Source: JADLFV01 sp964471555
Lineage (GTDB): Bacteria; Planctomycetota; Phycisphaerae; Phycisphaerales; Phycisphaeraceae
Direction of reading: 5' to 3'
Length of the DNA stretch: 64,000 nt
NCBI GenBank assembly: GCA_964471555.1
Contig: CAYYGM010000003.1
Coordinates: 1-64,000, forward strand
The notes under the pieces were generated by a model. The model worked only from the letters and a program-made list of their open reading frames with translations, was not told the origin of the DNA and ran no database searches. This document shows, in pieces, positions 24,696-34,028 of this stretch. A program made the translations under genes and the position numbers. Position 1 is the first letter of the stretch; every line of letters starts with the position of its first letter.

Positions 24696-26396
24696 ATGGC
24701 TATTCATTTTCGCTGTAAATGCGGACGCAAGCTGAAGGTTGACGAAAGCATGGCCGGCAAACAGGGCCAGTGCCCATCCTGCGGGCGTCAACTGACCGTG
24801 CCGCTGGCGTCAGAGACCGAGCAAGCACCGCCGCAACCGCAGCCGCAGCAGACACCCTCCGGCGGTATGGTCGCCTGCACCGCCTGCGGCAAACCCATGA
24901 TGGCGTCGGCGGTGGTCTGCACCAGTTGCGGCTTCCATCGCGTGGGCGGCACCTTCGTTCGCACACAGCAACAGGAGAAGGAAAAAAAGCGCCGCGTTCT
25001 GATGCAGTTGATGGGCGTCGAGGTTACGCCGTTGCGTTTGGTGCTGGTGATCGTGCCGCTGTTGGCGGTGGTGATCTGGTATCTGACGGGGCCGGCCCGC
25101 GCTGTTCACATACTCGATCAGAAGACGGTCACCGTGGTCGATTTGTTGCACGGCGGCGCCACGCGCGAGCCCTACAGTCTCTACACCGGCGCCGGCGATC
25201 GCTCGCTGGGCATCAAGACCGCGCCGCAACAGGGCGGCCAACCCGTGCCGGGGGCGGCTACCGTGGCCCAGGTCTATTCCGTCGGCAGCGGCGATCAGTT
25301 GCTGGTGACGATTCCTGACGAGGCCGGCGACTACATCCTGCTGGAAGTGGCCCTGAAGCAGGGCGTCATCCGTGATCGCAAACAGACCAGCAAGTACGAC
25401 AGTGTGTTCAACGAAGGTCAGTTCCGCCTGGAGCCGGCTTCCGGTGCGCCGTTGACCGGGCGGTTGCTGTATGTGCGTTTCGACAAGGACGTCGATGTCG
25501 ATCTAGGTGGGGCTGACACCAGCAACTACGACAAGCTGCTGCCCCCCATTGCGCCCGACGACATCAACGTGCGTGATGATTCCGGCGTCAAGAGCGGCAC
25601 GGCCGTCTGGAACAAAGCACCACTGATCAGCGGGCAGATCAAATTCACCAGCTTCTACAGCACCGGCTCAATGCCCGCCCCCAAAGGTCTTTCCGCCACC
25701 GGCAAACTCACGCTCAATCCCCCCATGGGTAATGGCGCTGCTTCTCCCGGCGCCATCGAGATGGACTATCGCGGCGACAGTCTGCACGCCACGTGGCCCG
25801 CCGACGCCACCGGCTGGTGGACCAAATCGCGCTGGACGCGCCTGTCGCGCTTTGAGCCGTGGTATCGCTACAAGTTCGGCATTCTGTTTCCGCGGCCGGC
25901 GATGGGCGGCAAGTGCGTGCTGGTCTATTGCGATCAGGCCATCGCCACCATCAAGGTGCCCGACATGCCGGCCCCGCCGCAGCCTGTATCGCACACACCG
26001 GGCCTGGTGGCGCCGTCACCCATGAAGGGACTTCAGCACACCAATCAGCCGCCGCCCAGCAATCCCATGACCTATCTGACCCTGCTGGCGGAAGCTCGCT
26101 CCAAGGGCCGCGGCATTGTCTCGGCCAGCAACCTCAACCAGATCGGCATCGCGCTGCAGATGTATCTCGAACAGTACCACGGCCAATGGCCGACGGAGTT
26201 GAACGACTTGGAAAAAGTGATGCCCGGCATCCGCCTGGTCTTCGACAACCCGCGCACCGGCGAGAACCCCGGCTTCATCTACGAGCAGCCCCCGCCCGGC
26301 TCCGATCCAGCCCAGACACCTATTTTGTGGGAATCGCTCAACGGCCAGAAAGACCCCACAGGCGCCATCCTCTACGCCGATGGACACATCGAGTAA
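24696..26396 (+). CDS. Zinc-ribbon, single-pass membrane protein with pilin-like C terminus
   Basis: 566 residues. The N terminus is a zinc ribbon (FRCKCGRKLKVDESMAGKQGQCPSCG, Cys near 7, 9, 27 and 30) of the type common in planctomycete proteins. A second Cys pair set (CTACGKP...CTSCG, about 56-76) follows, then a transmembrane helix (about 111-132). The extracytoplasmic part is beta-rich and unrecognised. The C-terminal 95 residues (SNLNQIGIALQMYLEQYHGQWP to ILYADGHIE) resemble the end of DUF1559/type II pseudopilin proteins. RBS GGGGAG precedes the ATG. Function unknown; surface or secretion-related by context of its parts. Confidence 0.7.
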   Translation: MAIHFRCKCGRKLKVDESMAGKQGQCPSCGRQLTVPLASETEQAPPQPQPQQTPSGGMVACTACGKPMMASAVVCTSCGFHRVGGTFVRTQQQEKEKKRRVLMQLMGVEVTPLRLVLVIVPLLAVVIWYLTGPARAVHILDQKTVTVVDLLHGGATREPYSLYTGAGDRSLGIKTAPQQGGQPVPGAATVAQVYSVGSGDQLLVTIPDEAGDYILLEVALKQGVIRDRKQTSKYDSVFNEGQFRLEPASGAPLTGRLLYVRFDKDVDVDLGGADTSNYDKLLPPIAPDDINVRDDSGVKSGTAVWNKAPLISGQIKFTSFYSTGSMPAPKGLSATGKLTLNPPMGNGAASPGAIEMDYRGDSLHATWPADATGWWTKSRWTRLSRFEPWYRYKFGILFPRPAMGGKCVLVYCDQAIATIKVPDMPAPPQPVSHTPGLVAPSPMKGLQHTNQPPPSNPMTYLTLLAEARSKGRGIVSASNLNQIGIALQMYLEQYHGQWPTELNDLEKVMPGIRLVFDNPRTGENPGFIYEQPPPGSDPAQTPILWESLNGQKDPTGAILYADGHIE

Positions 26397-26541
26397 GCAA
26401 TCTCCAGCGTCTGTGATGGCAGACGCTTCAATATCTTGCGATACGATTTTTGCGTTACGGTGTGAGGAGCAATCCTTTGTTTTATCATGGCCTTTCTTCC
26501 ATTCACGATTCAATTGAATGACATTGAAAGGTCAACCCGCC

Positions 26542-27912
26542 ATGCAAAAAACTCATCGGCATCACGTGATGGCTTTCTGTGGGTCGCTGCTGTGTTTCTG
26601 CTTAGTCGCATCGTGCGCCTGGGGGCAGAACAGCCGGATCGTTATCACCACCGATCGCCCCGACGCCATGTACAGCCGCGGCGACACGGTCACCTTCACC
26701 ATCAACGCCACGCAGGATGACAAGCCCGCGATCGGGCAGGAATTCATCTGCACCATCACGCAGGACGGCGGCCCGGTGCTGGACCAGCAGACGTTCACCG
26801 TGACCGATCAGCCGCAGACGTTCCAGGCCAAGGCGGACAAGCCGGGCTTTATTCGCTGCACGGTGCCCTGGCCGGACCAGAAGGACGACCGCGGGCGGGC
26901 CGTGGTCGGCGTCGGTGGGGCGGCGGTTGATCCGCTGCTGATCGAACCTTCCTCGCAGGAGCCGGATGATTTCGATGCGTTCTGGAAGAGCAAGACGGAT
27001 CAACTGGATGCGCTGCCGCTGCAGGTGCAGATGACGGCGGTGCAAAACGACCAGGTGCCGCAGGGCGTGGTGGCGTTCGATGTGACGATCAACAACCTCA
27101 CTGATCCGCCGGCCCGCGCCTACTTCGCCATGCCTGCCCATGCAGAGCCGCAAACGTGTCCCGCCATTCTGCTGCCGCACGGTGCGGGGGTGCGCAGCTC
27201 CACGTTGTCCAACGCCTGCCAGTACGCCGCCCAGGGTTTCCTGGCCATGGACATCAACGCCCACGGCATTCTCAACGGTCAGCCCGCTGAGTTCTACAGC
27301 GACCTGGCCAAAGGCGAACTGGCGGACTACCGGTCCCGCGGCGGCACTGATCGTGACACGTTTTATTTCCTGGGCATGTTCCAGCGCCTGTACCGCGGGC
27401 TGCAATTTCTCAAGTCGCGCCCGGAATGGGATCAGCAGATCCTCATCGTCAACGGTTCCAGCCAGGGCGGCGCCCAGGCGCTGGCGGGTGGAGCCCTGGA
27501 TCAACAGGTCACGCTCGTGCTGGCTGGTGTCCCCGCCATGTGCGATCACGCCGGCCGACTGGTCGATCGACAGAGCGGCTGGCCCGGACTGATCGACTAC
27601 ATGAAACTTCGCATCGACCGCGGTGATGCGACGCCCGAGGATCTAGAGCTGCTCAAGAAAACCAGCGGCTACTACGACGGCGTGTTCTTCGCCCGCCGCA
27701 TCCACTGTCGCACCGCCGTCGCGGTGGCGTTCCTCGACACCACCTGTCCCCCGGCCGGAGTCTATGCCGCGTACAACAACCTCGGCACTGATAACAAACG
27801 CATGGTCAACAATCTCCTGTTCGGCCACGCGGTCACCGAGCTGACCACCACTTCGTTCGCTGAAGAAATCGAAAAACACCTGGCCCAACATCAGGCGGTG
27901 ACCGTGCCATGA
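26542..27912 (+). CDS. Secreted acetyl xylan esterase (AXE1/CE7-like) family hydrolase
   Basis: 456-residue alpha/beta hydrolase with a signal peptide (hydrophobic core about 9-25, ending AWG-QN). An N-terminal immunoglobulin-like domain (about 30-115) precedes the catalytic part. DDFDAFWKSK is the characteristic start of AXE1/cephalosporin-C deacetylase enzymes. GFLAMDINAHGI and VNGSSQGGAQAL with the nucleophilic Ser follow, and the late segment FLDTTCPPAGVYAAYN carries the acid Asp. A His near the end (LLFGHAV) completes the triad. The ATG at 26542 has AAAGG nine bases upstream and is preferred to 26518. It should deacetylate plant or algal xylan outside the cell. It overlaps the next gene by four bases (ATGA), so they are translationally coupled. 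Confidence 0.85.
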   Translation: MQKTHRHHVMAFCGSLLCFCLVASCAWGQNSRIVITTDRPDAMYSRGDTVTFTINATQDDKPAIGQEFICTITQDGGPVLDQQTFTVTDQPQTFQAKADKPGFIRCTVPWPDQKDDRGRAVVGVGGAAVDPLLIEPSSQEPDDFDAFWKSKTDQLDALPLQVQMTAVQNDQVPQGVVAFDVTINNLTDPPARAYFAMPAHAEPQTCPAILLPHGAGVRSSTLSNACQYAAQGFLAMDINAHGILNGQPAEFYSDLAKGELADYRSRGGTDRDTFYFLGMFQRLYRGLQFLKSRPEWDQQILIVNGSSQGGAQALAGGALDQQVTLVLAGVPAMCDHAGRLVDRQSGWPGLIDYMKLRIDRGDATPEDLELLKKTSGYYDGVFFARRIHCRTAVAVAFLDTTCPPAGVYAAYNNLGTDNKRMVNNLLFGHAVTELTTTSFAEEIEKHLAQHQAVTVP

Positions 27913-28349
27913 ACGACCAACAGTTGCTTGCAGCCGCGATCGCAGAAGCCCGGGCCGGTCTGGCGGAGGGCGGCATCCCCATCGGTTCGGTCCTGGCTGA
28001 TGCCGCCGGCAACATCGTGGCCCGCGGTCACAACCTGCGCGTGCAGAGCGGCGACCCGACCGCCCACGCCGAGGTGGCCTGCATCCGCCATGCCGGGCGC
28101 CGGCGGGACTGGTCGAAGCTGACGCTGGTTTCCACGCTCTCACCGTGTGTCATGTGCACCGGCACCGCGCTGCTGTTTCGCATTCCCCGCGTGGTCATCG
28201 GTGAAAATCAGACTTTCCAGGGCGCTGAAGATCTGTTTGCCAAACATGGCGTACAGACGACGGTGTTGCAGGATCAAACGTGCATCCAGTTGATGCGCGA
28301 CTTCATCGCGGCACGGCCGGATTTGTGGGCGGAAGACATCGGAGAGTGA
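27909..28349 (+). CDS. Cytosine deaminase, yeast Fcy1-like
   Basis: 146-residue zinc cytidine-deaminase-fold enzyme. The catalytic HAE (about 52-54) and SPCVMC (about 81-86) motifs are present, followed by IPRVVIGENQTFQGAEDL and the ending FIAARPDLWAEDIGE. These last two blocks closely resemble yeast cytosine deaminase (IPRCVVGEN..., ending ...WFEDIGE), so deamination of cytosine to uracil is favoured over the tRNA adenosine or guanine deaminases of the same fold. The start overlaps the stop of the esterase by four bases. The next gene is uracil phosphoribosyltransferase, which would use the uracil made here. Confidence 0.85.
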   Translation: MNDQQLLAAAIAEARAGLAEGGIPIGSVLADAAGNIVARGHNLRVQSGDPTAHAEVACIRHAGRRRDWSKLTLVSTLSPCVMCTGTALLFRIPRVVIGENQTFQGAEDLFAKHGVQTTVLQDQTCIQLMRDFIAARPDLWAEDIGE

Positions 28350-28365
28350 TTAGCGCATCTGTTTT

Positions 28366-28448
28366 CTTAGCTGCGACGCAACGCGTCGCTGGCCCTGCAG
28401 TGCGTTGCACCGCAGCTAAGTTGGAGCGAGCAAGCTCGCTCGCTAAAC
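28366..28448. repeat. Compound hairpin with half GTTTAGC element
   Basis: CTTAGCTGCG (28366-28375) pairs with CGCAGCTAAG (28411-28420) around an inner GC-rich repeat. It is followed by GAGCGAGC-AA-GCTCGCTC and GCTAAAC (28424-28448), the right half of the GTTTAGC family. A pyrimidine-rich CTTTTCA repeat (about 28486-28525) then runs up to the upp start region. Confidence 0.7.
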
Positions 28449-28541
28449 GGCGACATCGAGTAGCAGTTATCCCGCTGACTGTCTTCATTTTCACTTTTCA
28501 CTTTTCGCTTTTCACTTTACCCCTTACACTCTCTCCAGCCC

Positions 28542-29174
28542 ATGCCCAACAACCCGGTCCACATCATCGACCATCCTCTGATCCGCCACGACCTGACGCA
28601 GGTGCGCGATCGCGACACGCAGCCGGCCCGTTTCCGTGAACTGGTGGGACGGATCGGATCACTGCTGGCCTATGAGGCCACGCGCGATCTGCAGACGGAG
28701 GCGGTGGACATCGTTACGCCCATGCAGCCATGCACCGGTGCGAAGCTGAGCAAGCCGATCACCATCGTGCCTATTCTGCGTGCGGGTTTGGGTTACGCCG
28801 AGGCGATCCATCGGCTCATTCCGGAGGCGGTGATGGGGCACCTGGGCATGTACCGTGACGAGGTGAAGCTTTCGCCGGTCGATTACTACCGCAGCCTGCC
28901 GCGGCAGGTGTCGCAGGGGCCGGTGCTGCTGGTCGATCCCATGCTGGCCACCGGCGGCAGCGCCATCGCGGCGGTGAAGCTGCTGCGCGAAGCGGGCTGC
29001 ACCGATCTGCGTCTGATCTGTCTGATCGCCGCCCCGGAAGGCATTGCGGCGCTGCGTGAAGCCTGCGGCGACGTGCCCATCTACACCGCGGCCGTCGATG
29101 AGAAACTCAACGACAAAGGTTACATCCTGCCCGGCCTGGGCGATGCCGGCGACCGGTTGTTCGGCACGGTCTGA
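28542..29174 (+). CDS. upp: Uracil phosphoribosyltransferase
   Basis: 210-residue cytoplasmic enzyme converting uracil and PRPP to UMP. The family pattern is complete: IDHPLIRHDLTQVRDRDTQPARFRELVGRI near the start (described as residues 6-35), PILRAGLGYAEAIHRLIPEA, the PRPP loop LLVDPMLATGGSAI, and the uracil-binding C terminus YILPGLGDAGDRLFGTV. The length is standard. There is no Shine-Dalgarno sequence; the 5' leader is a CTTTTCA repeat. Together with the cytosine deaminase gene just upstream it forms a cytosine-to-UMP salvage route. Confidence 0.95.
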   Translation: MPNNPVHIIDHPLIRHDLTQVRDRDTQPARFRELVGRIGSLLAYEATRDLQTEAVDIVTPMQPCTGAKLSKPITIVPILRAGLGYAEAIHRLIPEAVMGHLGMYRDEVKLSPVDYYRSLPRQVSQGPVLLVDPMLATGGSAIAAVKLLREAGCTDLRLICLIAAPEGIAALREACGDVPIYTAAVDEKLNDKGYILPGLGDAGDRLFGTV

Positions 29175-29300
29175 ACCTGCCGGCAACAATTGTCGGTGCA
29201 ACATCCGACAACGAAAACAAAGAACTTCTTAGCGCGCGGGGCGTCGGATATACTGACGGGTATTCCGCAGGTTCAACATCCTGAATATGGGGGATCGGCC

Positions 29301-31295
29301 ATGTGCAGTCCGTTCAGCGGCATTCGCGGTGCGCGATGGTGGTTGTTGCAGTCCTCGCATGTGATTCTGATTGCGTGCGGCTTGACCGCATTACCCTGCC
29401 TTGCCGACATCACAACCACGGGCGATGTCCATCCCGATCCCGCCAGCACCACCAGCAGCGACGTGCTCTACGTCGGCGACACAGCGGATGGTTCGCTGTC
29501 CATCACCGGCGGCGACGACGCGATCAACAGCACCGCGGTTTTGGGCAACACCGCGGCCGCCACAGGCACGGTGACGGTGGAGGGGGGCGGCTCGACCTGG
29601 ACCAGCAGCGGCAACCTGTTTGCTGGTTATGAAGGCAACGGTTCGCTTACCATCACCGGCGGCGCTACGGTCAGCGTGAATGAAGCGTTCCTTGGCCGCA
29701 ATCCGGGCTCATTCGGCCAAGTGACGGTCAGCGATGTTCATTCAAGCTTCAGCAGCAGTGATGACATCTGGGTCGGCTTCCGTAGCGATGGCTCACTCCG
29801 CATTGCTGACGGTGCAACGGTTCACTGCGGCTTGGCCACGCTTGTCGGCGCCTTTGTCCCGATCGGGGCTGCCGGCAGCATTACCTTCAACGGCGGCACG
29901 CTCAATACCCAGGACTTCTGGGCGGCTCCAAGTGACCTTTTTGGATCGGGAACTGTCAACACGCACGGCCTGGTCAGCGACATGGACCTGGTGTTCGATC
30001 CGACCCACGGCCCGCAGCAGCAGATCATCCTGAGCAGTGAGCCGGGCCAGAACATCACGATCAATCTGGATGTCGATGGCGCCAGTGCTTTGGGGGTTGG
30101 TTTTCACGGCCAGGGTTCATTGACGATTGCTGACGGCGTGACGGTTCAATCCGAAAGTGGTTATCTGGGTTACCAACCCGGTTCGATCGGCCGCGCCACA
30201 GTGACCGGAACCGACACGGACTGGACCATGGGTCTTCTGGAGATTGGGTTACTGGGCCACGGGCAACTGGAAATCAATCACGGTGCCACCGTCCACAATG
30301 GCTTTGTCTATCTCGGTCGCTATTCAACCGGCGAAGTGACGGTGACGGGCGACGATTCAGCCTGGCTGATCGACGGCGGCATCTACATCGGCGGCTATTC
30401 GTCCTTCTTCCCTGATCCCGCCCCCAACGCACATGGCATACTCCGTATTCTTGATGGAGCGGTGGTCAGCAGCTATGGGGCAGTGCTCGGTTCCGCCCCC
30501 GAGGCCACCGGGACTGTGACGGTGGATGGCGCAGGTTCAACCTGGACCATCGACAGCGGGCTCACCGTGGGTGGGTTGGGAACCGGCTCGCTCATCGTAA
30601 CCCATGGCGGCGCTATCGAAGGCGGCCAGACCATTATCGTCTTCAACGGCAGTGAAATCCGTGGTGACGGCTACATCAACGGCAACGTGACGAACTTCGG
30701 TCTTGTCTCGCCCGGCCAGTCGTGCGGCACGCTGCACTTGGATGGAACTTACTCCCAACTTGCCACCGGCTCACTGGCCATCGAACTGGCGGATTCGGCG
30801 CACGATCAACTGGCGGTCACCGGCGGCGCTGTTCTCGACGGCCGGCTCGATCTGTTGTTGGATGCCGGCTACCTGCCCGGCCTCGGCGACAGCTTCACCA
30901 TCCTCGACGCAGATTCCATTGCCGATGCGTTCGCTTTCATCAGCGGCGTGATCGTGCAGCACGACCTGGCTTTGGCGGTGACTTATTCCGACACGCAGGT
31001 CACCGTCACCGCGGCTCTGCCGGGTGACGCCAATCTGGACGGCATGGTCAACATGGCGGATCTGCAAGTCCTCGGTGACTACTGGGGTGCAGACAACGCA
31101 CAGTGGGCCGGCGGTGATTACAACGGTGATGGACGGGTCAACCTGGCCGATCTGCAACTGTTGGGCGACAACTGGAGCGCCACAGCCGGTGATTTCGCGG
31201 CTCTGTCAGCGGCGATCATTCCCGAACCGGCAGCGATGGTGGTGCTGGTGATGGGGGCGACGATGTTATTGCGGCGTCGGCGATTTACGGCTTAG
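29301..31295 (+). CDS. Secreted PEP-CTERM protein with repeat and dockerin modules
   Basis: 664-residue surface protein. After a signal peptide (hydrophobic core about 14-35) it carries repeated modules of the T5SS/PEP-CTERM-associated type, with recurring GSLTITGGATV, AFLGRNPGSFGQVTV, and SWTIDSGLTVGGLGTGSLIVTHGG-like strands, about six times between residues 40 and 470. A type I dockerin-like pair follows (GDANLDGMVNMADLQVLGDYW and GDYNGDGRVNLADLQLLGDNW). The last 25 residues are a PEP-CTERM tail: PEP, a hydrophobic helix, then RRRR. The ATG at 29301 follows GGGGGATC. It is probably exported and anchored or processed by an exosortase, which is not in this window. Its ligand is unknown. Confidence 0.85.
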   Translation: MCSPFSGIRGARWWLLQSSHVILIACGLTALPCLADITTTGDVHPDPASTTSSDVLYVGDTADGSLSITGGDDAINSTAVLGNTAAATGTVTVEGGGSTWTSSGNLFAGYEGNGSLTITGGATVSVNEAFLGRNPGSFGQVTVSDVHSSFSSSDDIWVGFRSDGSLRIADGATVHCGLATLVGAFVPIGAAGSITFNGGTLNTQDFWAAPSDLFGSGTVNTHGLVSDMDLVFDPTHGPQQQIILSSEPGQNITINLDVDGASALGVGFHGQGSLTIADGVTVQSESGYLGYQPGSIGRATVTGTDTDWTMGLLEIGLLGHGQLEINHGATVHNGFVYLGRYSTGEVTVTGDDSAWLIDGGIYIGGYSSFFPDPAPNAHGILRILDGAVVSSYGAVLGSAPEATGTVTVDGAGSTWTIDSGLTVGGLGTGSLIVTHGGAIEGGQTIIVFNGSEIRGDGYINGNVTNFGLVSPGQSCGTLHLDGTYSQLATGSLAIELADSAHDQLAVTGGAVLDGRLDLLLDAGYLPGLGDSFTILDADSIADAFAFISGVIVQHDLALAVTYSDTQVTVTAALPGDANLDGMVNMADLQVLGDYWGADNAQWAGGDYNGDGRVNLADLQLLGDNWSATAGDFAALSAAIIPEPAAMVVLVMGATMLLRRRRFTA

Positions 31296-32319
31296 CCATG
31301 ACGCCGGACCACGAACCTTTTTTGCCGTCGAGGATGATGTAGGCATTGCCGTCGGTGTCGGTGTAGTTCATGCCCGCCATTTGCTTGCCGGTGATCGGCG
31401 CGGGAAAGTCGGTGATGTACGTCCACGTGCGGCCGCCGGCTTCGGCAGAGCCGGCCTTGGCGTTGAACACCGCCAGTACGGCATCGATCTGGGCGTCGTC
31501 GAGGCGCAGGTGCGCCTGCTGGCCGAGGCCTGCGATCAGGGCGATCTGCTGCGGGCTCAAAGCGTGGCCGGCCCACAGGCCCACGTCGCTGATCACGCCG
31601 TCGAAGTCTCGCTCGTTGTTCATGGCGATGGTGCCGATGAACATCTGGCGGATGTTGGGCGTGTTCTTGTCCTTGTCATGGTCGAACGGCCGCTGATGGA
31701 ATGAACCGGGGTCGGCATCGTCCCTTTTAGCGATCAGAATGCCATCAAGGTAGAGCGCGGTGTGGGTGCCATCGCGCGTGGCAGCCACGTGGGAGAATTC
31801 GTTGAGCGGGACGGTCTTGCCCCCGGCCAGGTTGCGCTTGCCGGTGGTGTATGTGCCATTGTCTTCGCCTTTTTCACCCTTGTAGTTGAAGATCAGGTGG
31901 CCGCCGTTGTAAACCGAGAAGGACAGGTCCGCATTGGTGGCCAGGATGCTGTGGCGGCTGTCGGCGTTGTTACCTTCTTTGTAGAAGACGGGTTTGATCC
32001 AGGCGGTGATGGTGATCTTGTCGGTCTGCGTCAGCGGTTCGATGACCGCCGAGCCGACGTTGATCGAATCGTGGTGGGTGCGCCCGTCGAACAGGTAACC
32101 AGCCCCTACCGGCGCCGGCTGGTTGAGGGCGATGCTCTCCGTGCGCTTACCGTCCTCTTTCTGGAAGTTGGCGGAGTTTTTGACCACGGTGCCGGCCGTG
32201 TCCGTTTCATCGAGCTTCCAATGCCCGATCAGGCCGTCGGTGATGGTTTGCGCCGAGGCGGCGCATGCGATCAACAGGAAAGCCGCAGCAAGGAGGATAC
32301 GTTGCGGGATATTGTTCAT
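31285..32319 (-). CDS. Secreted LamG/concanavalin A-like domain protein
   Basis: 344-residue protein with signal peptide (ending ASA-QT). A LamG-like jelly-roll domain (about 25-240) shows GLIGHWKLDETDTAGTVVKNSAN, TITAWIKPV, FSHVAATRDGTHTALYLDG and DFDGVISDVGLWAGHALSPQQI, the usual order of strands. The C-terminal 70 residues contain WTYITDFPAPITGKQMAGMNYTDTDG and are unrecognised. Such domains bind carbohydrate in many planctomycete proteins. The ATG at 32319 has GGAG upstream. Its 3' end overlaps the converging PEP-CTERM gene by 11 bases. Confidence 0.8.
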   Translation of the reverse strand: MNNIPQRILLAAAFLLIACAASAQTITDGLIGHWKLDETDTAGTVVKNSANFQKEDGKRTESIALNQPAPVGAGYLFDGRTHHDSINVGSAVIEPLTQTDKITITAWIKPVFYKEGNNADSRHSILATNADLSFSVYNGGHLIFNYKGEKGEDNGTYTTGKRNLAGGKTVPLNEFSHVAATRDGTHTALYLDGILIAKRDDADPGSFHQRPFDHDKDKNTPNIRQMFIGTIAMNNERDFDGVISDVGLWAGHALSPQQIALIAGLGQQAHLRLDDAQIDAVLAVFNAKAGSAEAGGRTWTYITDFPAPITGKQMAGMNYTDTDGNAYIILDGKKGSWSGVMAKP

Positions 32320-32505
32320 GGTGGACGAGTCTCCGGTTTTTTTCAGGGGGACATGGCGAGTTCGTTTCGTGATGATCGTACAAACCCCGGCGTCCTGTGG
32401 CCAGCAACGGTGAGACAACCCACGCACAATCTTGGTCAGGTGAAGCGCGATTCAACCGCGGGTCATAATCTACAATGCATCTCGCCTTTTTGCGGAGACA
32501 TGGCC

Positions 32506-33573
32506 ATGAAGCCGCGCATTGACGCACGCCCGGACTTTGATCGCTTCCTCGACACGCTGCTGCTGCGCCGTGGCTGGCGGCGTCCGCCGCTGTTCGACTT
32601 CCACATTCACCCCGATCACAAGGCGAAGATGCTCGGCCGCGCGGTGGCAACCGCGGCAGACGACGTGGCGTTCTTCGTCATGGCTGGTTACGACTACGTG
32701 CAGCACACCATCAACTTCCCTTGCGTGGAGTTGAAGCAGGCGGTAGCCGCCGAGCAACAGGGTGCCGCCAGTCACGGCAGTTCCTATCGCCTGATTCGAG
32801 ACCTGGCGCAATTCCAATCGCAGCGCTGGAGTTGGCAGCCCGTGGCCGAGGGCGACCTGTCACAAGTGCAGCCGCGCCTTGATCACCTGCAACGTCTGGC
32901 GGAAGTGCTGCCGCCCGAGATGAAGATCATGCTGCACACCAACGATGTGTTCACGTACACATGGGAGATGGTGGGCTTCAGCGAATTGTGCATCGCTTCC
33001 TACGAGCAGCCGGAGATGATCGCCGCGGTGATGTCCTCCATGGCGGCAGCCAATCGCACCATCGCGGAGGCGGCGGTGCGCTGCGTGGGCGACCGCATCG
33101 GCGTGATGATGTATTCCGATGACATTGCTTACACCGAGGGCCTGATGTTCGGGCCGGACTTTTATCGTCAGTATTTGTTTTCGCACCTGAAGGAACTGGC
33201 CGACCTGGCGGTGACAATCGGTGCCCCTTTCATCTATCACTCCGACGGCCGGCTGTACGATGTGTTCGACGATCTGGCGGCCGCAGGCGTGCGGGCCATT
33301 CAGCCGCTGGAGCCCAAGTCGATGGACCCGCTGGAGATTCAGCAGCGTTGGCCGGGCAAGTTTTGTCTGCTGGGCAACATCGACCTGGACCTGCTGGCCC
33401 GCGGCGAGCCGGACGCCGTCGAGCGCGAGGTGCGCGACAAGATCGATCGGCTTAACGTCCACGGAGGTTACATGCCTGGCGTCTCCAACACCGTGCCGTA
33501 CTACGTGCGCTATGAGAATTACGTGCGCATGATCGAAACGGTCTTCAGCTATCCCGACGAGCCGATTGCTTGA
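32506..33573 (+). CDS. Uroporphyrinogen decarboxylase-like / methyltransferase-fold protein
   Basis: 355-residue TIM-barrel protein of the UroD/methylcobamide methyltransferase superfamily. Segments seen are LFDFHIHPDHKAKML near the start, MLHTNDVFTYTWEMVGFSELC, IGVMMYSDDIAYTEGLMFGPDFYRQYLFSHLKELADL (about 200-235), FIYHSDGRLYDVFDDLAAAGVRAIQPLEP and GKFCLLGNIDLDLLARG. The HSDG and GNID blocks are typical of the UroD-like proteins found next to sugar genes and not of HemE, whose N-terminal arginine motif is absent. The ATG at 32506 has GGAG eight bases upstream; 32500 is possible. A haem role is unlikely. Confidence 0.8.
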   Translation: MKPRIDARPDFDRFLDTLLLRRGWRRPPLFDFHIHPDHKAKMLGRAVATAADDVAFFVMAGYDYVQHTINFPCVELKQAVAAEQQGAASHGSSYRLIRDLAQFQSQRWSWQPVAEGDLSQVQPRLDHLQRLAEVLPPEMKIMLHTNDVFTYTWEMVGFSELCIASYEQPEMIAAVMSSMAAANRTIAEAAVRCVGDRIGVMMYSDDIAYTEGLMFGPDFYRQYLFSHLKELADLAVTIGAPFIYHSDGRLYDVFDDLAAAGVRAIQPLEPKSMDPLEIQQRWPGKFCLLGNIDLDLLARGEPDAVEREVRDKIDRLNVHGGYMPGVSNTVPYYVRYENYVRMIETVFSYPDEPIA

Positions 33574-33592
33574 TCACACGATCGCGGGCGCA

Positions 33593-33925
33593 TCATTTCA
33601 GCAGTGTCAGCATGAAGCGCGTGGGCTTCAGGGCCGTCAGGTCATGCTTGGCGTCGAACGGCATGACGAGCCAGTCGTGGGCGGCCATGTGCTGCTTGCG
33701 GCCGGACACGCTGAAGTCCAACTCGCCATCCAGCACGTGCACCGTCGCCAGGTATGGCGCGTGATGCTCGCTGATCGATTGGCCCTCATCCATGGCGAAC
33801 ATGATGAGCTTGCAACTGTCCGTGTGAATCAAAGGTTTGCTCACCACCGCGCCGGGCACGATCGGCGCCGCCTTCAGCAGGTTGGCAAATTCCGCACTTT
33901 TTCCATCAAACATGGCTTTGGCCAT
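33593..33925 (-). CDS. Small cupin-domain protein
   Basis: 110-residue single-domain cupin. The strands KLIMFAMDEGQSISEHHAPYLATVHVLDGELDFSVSG contain the metal-site histidine pair (HH) and the motif 1 Glu is replaced by other residues, while motif 2 reads DWLVMPFDAKHDLTAL with a terminal His. It could bind a metal and a small acid or sugar, but the family is too diverse to assign a reaction. ATGs at 33925 and 33928 are both possible, with AGGAG four to seven bases upstream. It converges with the UroD-like gene and is divergent from the formylglycine-like gene. Confidence 0.8.
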   Translation of the reverse strand: MAKAMFDGKSAEFANLLKAAPIVPGAVVSKPLIHTDSCKLIMFAMDEGQSISEHHAPYLATVHVLDGELDFSVSGRKQHMAAHDWLVMPFDAKHDLTALKPTRFMLTLLK

Positions 33926-34028
33926 CATGCGTCTCCTGTCTGTGCTGATCATAGGTCCCCGCGGCGGGCAGGGCGAGTACAATCCACGCAGCGGTTCACC
34001 ATCGCCCCCATTCTGCAAGGAAACCGAC

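Noticed and set aside
32506..33573. Calling the UroD-like protein HemE
   Set aside because: The N-terminal arginine-rich signature of uroporphyrinogen decarboxylase is absent; the HSDG and GNID blocks fit the wider methyltransferase-like group.
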